NCBI GenBank assembly: GCA_015522385.1
Contig: WAMJ01000241.1
Span: forward strand, 1-10,811
Length of the DNA: 10,811 nt
Direction: 5' to 3'
From: Candidatus Heimdallarchaeota archaeon
GTDB taxonomy: Archaea; Asgardarchaeota; Heimdallarchaeia; Heimdallarchaeales; Kariarchaeaceae
The notes under the pieces are model-generated. The model was not told where the DNA came from, did no database searches, and saw only the letters and a list, made by a program, of their open reading frames with translations. Below, in pieces: positions 6,723-10,811 of this stretch. Within the stretch, counting starts at the first letter, position 1. Each line of letters starts with the position of its first letter. The translations under genes were made by a program, and so were the position numbers.

Positions 6723-6998
6723 GCTATACACATCGCGATACAGCCAGAGAGCTCAGCAATACAACCCCCACAACCCAAGCACACACCTCAGAAATCCGAA
6801 ATTTTGAGTTTTTATCAAATAAGAAAGAAGAAGACATACACTCGGCATTACACCCTGCGATACACTTAGCAATACAAATGTATAGCAAGATATCAACCTC
6901 AGCAATACAGACAACTATACAACCGCGATACACCAGCAATACACAAACATACGGGCGCGATACATCAGCAATACAGACAGCTATACACCGAACATATG
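6723..6998 (+). repeat. Ordered GCNATACA tandem array, 11-12 bp period
   Basis: Copies of GCNATACA or close variants start at 6723, 6735, 6756, 6833, 6845, 6857, 6869, 6902, 6914, 6925, 6936, 6946, 6957, 6968, 6980 and 6991, with one inverted copy at 6879-6886. Inside each run the step is 10-12 bp, about one helical turn. The third base is not random: a G unit is followed by an A unit at 6735/6756, 6857/6869, 6925/6936 and 6957/6968, and A is followed by T at 6902/6914 and 6968/6980. This gives a three-unit cycle of about 33 bp. The three or four bases between units vary. Steps of 10, 11 and 12 do not keep a reading frame, so coding is unlikely. The layout resembles iterons or a cooperative protein-binding array; the binding partner is unknown. 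Confidence 0.85.
6810..6817 (+). promoter_or_regulatory. Possible promoter inside the 8-mer array
   Basis: TTTTTATC lies in the one gap of the main array (6764-6832). A start about 26 bp downstream would fall near 6839, at the beginning of the long run of units. No start codon is placed there, so any product would be non-coding. Confidence 0.25.
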
Positions 6999-7238
6999 GT
7001 GAGAGACAGGTCGCGGAGAGAGAAAGGAAGGGAGATCACATGATATGGTGCCAACATGAGCTACAAATCAGATGACAGGATAACACAGTGATCAGCACAT
7101 AGGATCAAGTAGGCGCAATGGCTGAACGATCGGATCAGCACCGCCGTTGAATGAGCGATGGAGATAGTCGCATCAAGAAGTAGTATCAAGACGTTCACAG
7201 AGGACGGTGAATCCTGTGTCTACCAGTCATGCCACCCA

Positions 7239-8738
7239 TTACTGTTCGTCCTTCTTCAGCCTCATGTCGATGGACAGCGACTCGTCGTAGAGGTCTTGGA
7301 CGACATCGGCGAATACGTCGTGATCCACCCCATCCTCTCCTACGGGAATCTCATGGAGCACATTCTCGTCGTCGAAGTAGTACACACTGACATCCCCCTC
7401 CTTGATGAGGTCATACCTCTCCATCCCCAGTTCTTCAGGATCGTTCAGTCTCGACGCCCTCATGAGATTGTCCACTTGGCCGACGAGGAAGTCGCTGTTC
7501 GTGGTGACCATGACCTTGATTCCGCTGTTGACCAAGCGGGCCAGCACCTTCGCCATCACCCTGTGGGCGTCTGGGTACAGGTGTGACTCCGGTCCCTCAA
7601 TGATGACGAGGTCCCCGGGTTTGGTGTCTCGGAGGTAGATCAGCAGCGGGGCCAGCCCGGATATCATTGAGGACGTGGAGCGGAGCGGGATGGAAAGGTC
7701 CTTGTTCTCGAACACGAACTCGTTGTCCGAGCGCATGACCACATCTCCTCCGATCAGCTCGTGTAGTAGGTTCTTGGCAGACTCCAGTGCATCTGCATTC
7801 TTGTCTTGTACGTCCTCATTCTTTTCCTGGACTTCCTTCTTGCTCCATCCCTCTTCCTTCTTGCTCCATCCCTCTTCCTTCTTGCTCCGTCTGCCCCTAC
7901 TCATGTTCCGCCATCGGTCCTCACCTACTGTTTCCAAGAACTCATGGAGGACATCTGGGATCTCCTTCGATCTCTCGGACTGTATTCCGAGCAACCGGTA
8001 GTTTTTCATCAGGGCCGATCGTTCAGCTGGTACATACCTCACCGAGATGATACGTTCTATCATTGTCCTCGTCGCGTTGAGGAATGCAGCGAAATATGCA
8101 GGTTGGTAGTGATCAGTGAACACCTCCTTCGACAGCCGCACCACCTCACCGTCGAAGAGCTCGATCACGTACTCGTCCTCTCGGTCGGTGACGCTGAGTG
8201 GAATTCCCTCGATTCCGACCTTGTACTCATTGTTGCTGAACTTAAGGAAGAGATTATCGTGTTTGTACCCGAGCAGGAGATCACCCTTGGACAGGTCCTC
8301 AGGTTTCTGGAGGAAGGTACCTTCTATAATTCTCTCGAAGTCCTGCCTGTTGTAGAGATCAGAGAGGATCATGTCTACGAGAGCATTGATGTGCACGTTT
8401 TTCTTCTTGGGGGATAGCCCCTCTGAGAGGTACGAGTCGACGTCCTTTCTCACGGTGGATGCGTGTGTGATGGACTCGATCTCTGATGCAGTATCCGTGA
8501 TAATTTTCTTGATGATCTCGGGGTATTTCCTCACGAAATCTTCCAAGAAGCTGTGGCTAAGTATTGCTCCCATTATGATCTTGTGGCTGTCCCTGATACT
8601 CAGATGCTTCAGGATCGCCCTAACAGCTCTTGTCAGGAAGGTCTTTCCAGAATCATTCTTGCCCATGACTACCGTCAGTCCTTTCAGTTCCAGCTCGGCA
8701 GATCTGATGGGTCCGAAGTCCTGAACACGGAAATGCAT
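7239..8738 (-). CDS. AAA/ABC-type ATPase with charged repeat insert
   Basis: This 499-residue protein belongs to the large RecF/OLD-like AAA_15/AAA_21 group of ATPases. It opens with a beta strand block ending in the Walker A loop GKNDSGKT (26-33). YVPAERS (235-241) is the block often written YxPAxRS in this group. SSMISGL (356-362) fits the ABC signature position, LVIIEGPESHLYP (377-389) the Walker B region, and VTTNSDFL (411-418) the switch region. Two key positions look replaced: the catalytic Glu usual after the Walker B acid is Gly (EGPE, usually EEPE or DEPE), and the switch His of TTHS is Asn (TTNS). Residues 285-301 hold a lysine/glutamate-rich repeat of SKKEEGW encoded by 21-bp units, in a linker between the lobes. 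ATG 8738 is chosen by TATA spacing; the frame is open 20 codons further. Such ATPases occur in DNA repair, defence and as single genes; no nuclease partner is visible, so no system is claimed. Confidence 0.85.
   Translation of the reverse strand: MHFRVQDFGPIRSAELELKGLTVVMGKNDSGKTFLTRAVRAILKHLSIRDSHKIIMGAILSHSFLEDFVRKYPEIIKKIITDTASEIESITHASTVRKDVDSYLSEGLSPKKKNVHINALVDMILSDLYNRQDFERIIEGTFLQKPEDLSKGDLLLGYKHDNLFLKFSNNEYKVGIEGIPLSVTDREDEYVIELFDGEVVRLSKEVFTDHYQPAYFAAFLNATRTMIERIISVRYVPAERSALMKNYRLLGIQSERSKEIPDVLHEFLETVGEDRWRNMSRGRRSKKEEGWSKKEEGWSKKEVQEKNEDVQDKNADALESAKNLLHELIGGDVVMRSDNEFVFENKDLSIPLRSTSSMISGLAPLLIYLRDTKPGDLVIIEGPESHLYPDAHRVMAKVLARLVNSGIKVMVTTNSDFLVGQVDNLMRASRLNDPEELGMERYDLIKEGDVSVYYFDDENVLHEIPVGEDGVDHDVFADVVQDLYDESLSIDMRLKKDEQ
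7832..7890 (-). repeat. In-frame 21-bp tandem repeat in the ATPase gene
   Basis: Two full 21-bp units (7832-7852, 7853-7873) and most of a third (7874-7890) are nearly identical. Because 21 is a multiple of three, they encode a repeated SKKEEGW heptad in a charged linker and leave the frame intact. Copy number is likely to vary between strains. Confidence 0.85.
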
Positions 8739-8758
8739 GAGTTGTTCTCCGATATTTT

Positions 8759-8766
8759 CTATAAAA
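8759..8766 (-). promoter_or_regulatory. TATA box of the ATPase gene
   Basis: The minus strand reads TTTTATAG, centred about 25 bp before the ATG at 8738. It lies within the 20 codons of the longer possible frame, so the shorter protein is preferred. Confidence 0.6.
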
Positions 8767-8896
8767 GGACATATGTTGGCAGTTTGGAATCGTACCACAA
8801 GCCTCCTGTACTGCAGATGCTAGATGGGATCTTGGAATATGCATGAACTTCCAGTTCACGGAGAAAATCACGACAATCAGTACAGATGTGGATAAT

Positions 8897-8907
8897 CCAT
8901 ATATATC
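8897..8907 (+). promoter_or_regulatory. TATA box of the double zinc-ribbon gene
   Basis: CCATATATATC is centred about 25 bp before the ATG at 8927. It lies within the 28 extra codons of the longer open frame that starts at 8843, arguing against that longer form. Together with the ATPase promoter it forms a divergent promoter region of about 190 bp. Confidence 0.65.
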
Positions 8908-8926
8908 ACCGGGACGAGGACAGTGC

Positions 8927-9394
8927 ATGGATGCTGTCAACTGCAGCACGTGCGGGTCGTCGCTGGATTTCCTGCTCGGAGGAGACGAGACCATCTTCTA
9001 CTGCCCTACGTGCAAGGAGGTCGAGCTCCGCATCACGGAGGAACCCGAGGGTGGGGTGGAGGACTCTGGAGAAGAGAGCTCTGGAGAAGAGAGCTCTGGA
9101 GAAGAGAGCTCTGGGAAAGAGGACTCTGGGGAAGGACCAGCGTTTGAGGAACCACCAATCGAGGAGCCAGCGGTTGAAGAACTGGTCGTCGTGGAACAGG
9201 AGGATGCGGGGTTCACCTGCAGCGAGTGCGGGCGGGAGCTCGGAATCCTCCGGGACGGTAATGCCCACATCTACTACTGCGGTCCCTGCCGCCGTGTGGA
9301 CATGGAGGTCGATGTAGTGGAGGACTACCTGAATCGGGTGCACCCCGAGGACGACTGGGAGGATCACGGGGACGGTATGGAGTTTGACGAGTAA
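8927..9394 (+). CDS. Double zinc-ribbon protein with acidic repeat linker
   Basis: The 155-residue soluble protein has two four-cysteine zinc ribbons. The first uses C6, C9, C26 and C29; the second C98, C101, C118 and C121. Both have the pattern CxxCG, a 16-residue arm with an acidic turn and an aromatic pair, then YCxxC followed by a charged strand (EVEL and VDME), so the ribbons are an internal duplication. Between them, residues 41-92 are almost all Glu, Ser, Gly and Pro, with an EESSG unit repeated from 15-bp DNA units, and the tail is also acidic. The protein is strongly negative overall, which suits binding to a basic protein rather than directly to nucleic acid. ATG 8927 is chosen because a TATA box precedes it by 25 bp. 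It is divergent from the ATPase gene and may share control with it. I recognise no named family. Confidence 0.75.
   Translation: MDAVNCSTCGSSLDFLLGGDETIFYCPTCKEVELRITEEPEGGVEDSGEESSGEESSGEESSGKEDSGEGPAFEEPPIEEPAVEELVVVEQEDAGFTCSECGRELGILRDGNAHIYYCGPCRRVDMEVDVVEDYLNRVHPEDDWEDHGDGMEFDE
9062..9136 (+). repeat. In-frame 15-bp tandem repeat in the zinc-ribbon gene
   Basis: Four 15-bp units from 9062, 9077, 9092 and 9107, and a weaker fifth from 9122, are built on CTCTGGAGAAGAG. The middle units are almost exact, and divergence rises at the edges, as expected for slippage. The frame is kept and the product is the Glu/Ser/Gly linker. Confidence 0.85.
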
Positions 9395-9431
9395 GCCCGA
9401 CACAACGGGAGATCCTTACACGGGGACACGG

Positions 9432-9476
9432 CATACAGGAGATCCACATACAGGAGATCCACATACGTGGATACCA
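9432..9476. repeat. 15-bp tandem repeat between converging genes
   Basis: CATACAGGAGATCCA occurs exactly at 9432-9446 and 9447-9461, and a diverged third copy (CATACGTGGATACCA) follows at 9462-9476. It lies in the 171-bp gap between the 3' ends of the zinc-ribbon and methyltransferase-like genes. No gene or clear hairpin terminator is seen there. Confidence 0.8.
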
Positions 9477-9565
9477 CGCACAGGTACGGACGTGAGGAGC
9501 CTACAGGGCACGCGTTACCACCCTCTACGTTCATGAACAGGGAGACTAGGAAAGCACCGCTACGT

Positions 9566-10092
9566 TCAGATCAGATAAGGCACGAACCTCCGTGTCCTCC
9601 CCATGTACTCGCGGTAGCCCTCCCCGAATCTGCCGAGGTTGTGCAGCTCCTCGAGGCGTGCGGTGGCGGCCGCAGCAGCGGTGCAGACCAGCGAGAGGAG
9701 GACCTGCCAGACCCCGGGACTCTTCAGTGCCGCTCCCCAGCACAGCAGCATGAGCGAGGTGTACATAGGATGTCTGATGAGACCGTATATCCCCGTGTCC
9801 ACCACCGACTGCGTCTCCTCGATCAGACGTTGCTGCGGGTTCCCCCGGCTGCGCAGTGCGTGGGCACCGGTTGCTGCCAGCATGATGGAGAGCAAGAGCA
9901 GCGTCCACGAGAGGAGCTGGAGAGGAGCGAGGGGATCCACGAACCAGACAGGGACGTTGAGGGCGACGACGACAGCGAAGGACTCGAAGACGACGAAGCG
10001 GACGAGTCCGTAGGGTTGCAGAGCGCGGAGTGCGTGTCCCGAGATGAGGAGCGCTGCACCCGTGATGAGGAGGAGAGCGGTGAGGGGATCAT
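9566..10092 (-). CDS. ICMT/PEMT-like membrane methyltransferase, 5' frameshift
   Basis: Proteins of the isoprenylcysteine/phospholipid methyltransferase-like group are multi-pass membrane enzymes that use S-adenosylmethionine. The C-terminal half has the hallmark GIYGLIRHPMY, a hydrophobic hairpin, then EELHNL-RFGEGYREY and RRFVPYL. The uninterrupted frame has no ATG, GTG or TTG until GTG 9940, which would give 124 residues and start in the middle of the membrane part. The same frame continues upstream of 9940 as hydrophobic sequence (ITGAALLISGHALRAL, then FVVFESFAVVVALNV). The ATG at 10092 has a TATA-like box at the right distance but lies one frame off. One added base in the G4 run at 10084-10087 (C4 on the coding strand) would join them into a 175-residue protein, a normal size. 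So either the sequence has a homopolymer error or the gene is frameshifted. The substrate cannot be told. Confidence 0.7.
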
Positions 10093-10111
10093 GCGTAGTT
10101 GTGGACCCCGG

Positions 10112-10121
10112 GGGATTTAAG
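10112..10121 (-). promoter_or_regulatory. TATA-like box of the methyltransferase-like gene
   Basis: The minus strand reads CCTTAAATCC, with TTAAAT centred 25-26 bp before the ATG at 10092. This matches the spacing at the other genes and is the main reason to regard 10092 as the true start despite the frame problem. Confidence 0.45.
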
Positions 10122-10177
10122 GTGTGCTCACCTCGGTCGGACTGGTGATCATTCTGTTACTACAGTTGACGTTAACA

Positions 10178-10185
10178 TTTTATAG
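10178..10185 (+). promoter_or_regulatory. TATA-like box of the ABC ATPase gene
   Basis: TTTTATAG is centred about 31-32 bp before the ATG at 10213, implying a leader of about 6 bases. A five-codon frame, MGIEQ, starts at 10199 and its stop overlaps the ATG, but it would begin upstream of the expected transcript start. Confidence 0.5.
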
Positions 10186-10212
10186 TGAGTTTTTCGCTAT
10201 GGGAATCGAACA

Positions 10213-10811
10213 ATGATTGACATTGATAAGATAACCTTCGGGTACGGAAAAGAGCCGATCTTCGAGGACTTCAGCCTCCAGATGGATGGGAGGATAACTG
10301 GGTTGATTGGCCAGAATGGAGCGGGAAAGACGACCCTTGTCAATCTTATGATCGGGTTACTGAGAATGAAAGAAGGTTCTATAACCATCGACGGCCTCAG
10401 TCCCCTGAAACAACGGGAGGAGCTCCTCAAGCGGGTGGGAGTGATGTTCGAGGACTCGGACTTCCCACAGTGGGCGACATTACGGGAGCACCTGAGATTC
10501 ATCGGGCAGCTCAGGGGGATGGACGCAGCGGAGGCGGAGAAGCAGGGTCTGGATACCCTTGAGAGATTCGGTATCGCGGAGAAAGCAGACGAGAAGTTCC
10601 AGAAGCTCTCCGCGGGGATGAAGCAGAAATTCGGGATCGCTCAGGCACTGCTCGGATTTCCGAACTACGTTATTTTGGACGAACCGACGGCCAACCTCGA
10701 CGTCAACGCGAGGATAACAGCACTGGAGTACATCCAAGACCTTGCCTATACGAAGGACATGAACTTCATCATCCTGAGCCACATCCTTCATGACCTCGAG
10801 AGGGTCTGTGA
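10213..10811 (+). CDS. ABC transporter ATP-binding protein, 3' end cut by window
   Basis: This is the nucleotide-binding subunit of an ABC transporter, a cytoplasmic ATPase that drives a membrane partner. 199 codons are present and the frame is open at the window end. All expected motifs are visible in order: an aromatic A-loop residue (FGYG, 9-12), Walker A GQNGAGKT (33-40), a Q-loop region VGVMFEDSD (75-83), signature LSAGM (132-136), Walker B VILDEP (153-158) and the switch His in LSH (H190). Glu stands where many ABC proteins have the Q-loop Gln, a change also found in NatA/CcmA-like export ATPases, which this most resembles (LSAGMKQKF, TANLD). The substrate is unknown; a membrane permease probably follows outside the window. 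It is divergent from the methyltransferase-like gene, with 120 bp between the two starts. About 50-80 residues are probably missing. Confidence 0.93.
   Translation, partial: MIDIDKITFGYGKEPIFEDFSLQMDGRITGLIGQNGAGKTTLVNLMIGLLRMKEGSITIDGLSPLKQREELLKRVGVMFEDSDFPQWATLREHLRFIGQLRGMDAAEAEKQGLDTLERFGIAEKADEKFQKLSAGMKQKFGIAQALLGFPNYVILDEPTANLDVNARITALEYIQDLAYTKDMNFIILSHILHDLERVC

Larger units (their letters stand above)
6040..7238. other. 1.2-kb gene-free region containing an 8-mer array
   Basis: No reading frame over about 70 codons exists on either strand, and none shows a conserved motif. I looked for tRNA shape, CRISPR repeats and C/D box pairs and found none. It holds the GCNATACA blocks at 6386-6430 and 6723-6998, and two or three TATA-like sites without a following gene. 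7000-7090 is purine-rich. It lies between the 5' side of the peptidase gene and the 3' end of the ATPase gene. Its length in an otherwise compact region suggests a regulatory, replication or RNA role, as inference. Confidence 0.6.

Noticed and set aside
6724..6939. Minus-strand frame of 71 codons across the array with repeated Cys-Ile-Ala
   Set aside because: The Cys-Ile-Ala pattern is only the 8-mer repeat read in one frame where steps are 12 bp. Other steps of 10 and 11 bp break it, no promoter or start context is seen, and no known fold is suggested.
6723..6998. CRISPR array
   Set aside because: Units are 8 bp with 2-4 bp linkers and some degenerate; CRISPR repeats are about 23-40 bp with unique spacers of similar length. 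No cas gene is in the window.
6878..7075. Plus-strand frame of 65 codons (MYSKIS start) through the array
   Set aside because: Its repeated SAIQT block comes from the 66-bp recurrence of the array. There is no TATA box at the proper distance before 6878, and the repeat continues upstream out of frame.
7090..7141. GATCAGCAC twice, 43 bp apart
   Set aside because: A 9-bp match repeated once in a gene-free stretch has little weight and has no other structure around it.
7806..8417. Plus-strand frame of 203 codons within the ATPase gene
   Set aside because: It is opposite the ATPase coding strand, and its Leu/Pro/Ser repeat is the reverse reading of the 21-bp repeat.
7239..9394. Calling the ATPase and zinc-ribbon pair a defence system
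   Set aside because: No nuclease, toxin or other effector domain is visible, and AAA_15/AAA_21 ATPases also occur outside defence. The evidence supports only a divergent pair of unknown role.
9467..10120. Plus-strand frame of 217 codons opposite the methyltransferase-like gene
   Set aside because: Composition is that of an antisense shadow (runs of acidic and Arg residues opposite Leu/Val/Ser codons), with no motif or promoter, while the minus strand encodes recognisable membrane and RHPMY motifs.

Overview
The window looks like chromosomal DNA of an archaeon. The tryptophanyl-tRNA synthetase is of the archaeal/eukaryotic type. Nearly every gene has an AT-rich TATA-like box centred about 24-30 bp before its start codon, which is the spacing of archaeal leaderless transcripts, and I see no recurring Shine-Dalgarno sequences. 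A membrane-anchored LEA14/WHy-like protein and mid-range GC would suit an Asgard (for example thorarchaeal-like) genome, but that placement is inference.

Layout: 1-330 is a very AT-rich gene-free stretch (61-240 is about 22% GC by my count). From 363 to 4416 five genes run on the + strand: a membrane-anchored protein with three LEA14-like beta domains, trpS, and three small membrane proteins, the first two of which look like paralogues. Each appears to have its own promoter. An M32 carboxypeptidase (4513-5994, minus) converges on them. Then comes about 1.2 kb with no convincing gene (5995-7238). It carries a striking array of about 17 degenerate copies of the 8-mer GCNATACA spaced 10-12 bp apart. 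The copies follow an ordered G-A-T cycle of about 33 bp, and a related block lies at 6386-6430.

Next is a divergent pair: an AAA/ABC-type ATPase (7239-8738, minus), in which the catalytic Glu and switch His look replaced, and a double zinc-ribbon protein (8927-9394, plus). Both carry charged in-frame tandem repeats. A second divergent pair closes the window: an isoprenylcysteine/phospholipid methyltransferase-like membrane protein (minus), whose 5' end seems to carry a one-base frameshift at a G run, and the first 199 codons of an ABC-transporter ATPase (plus), cut by the window end.

The genes do not form one pathway. The best candidate for something undescribed is the GCNATACA array. A second theme is that imperfect tandem repeats (15, 21, 22, 33 and 38 bp periods) recur in and between genes. 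Promoter spacing also revises several start codons.
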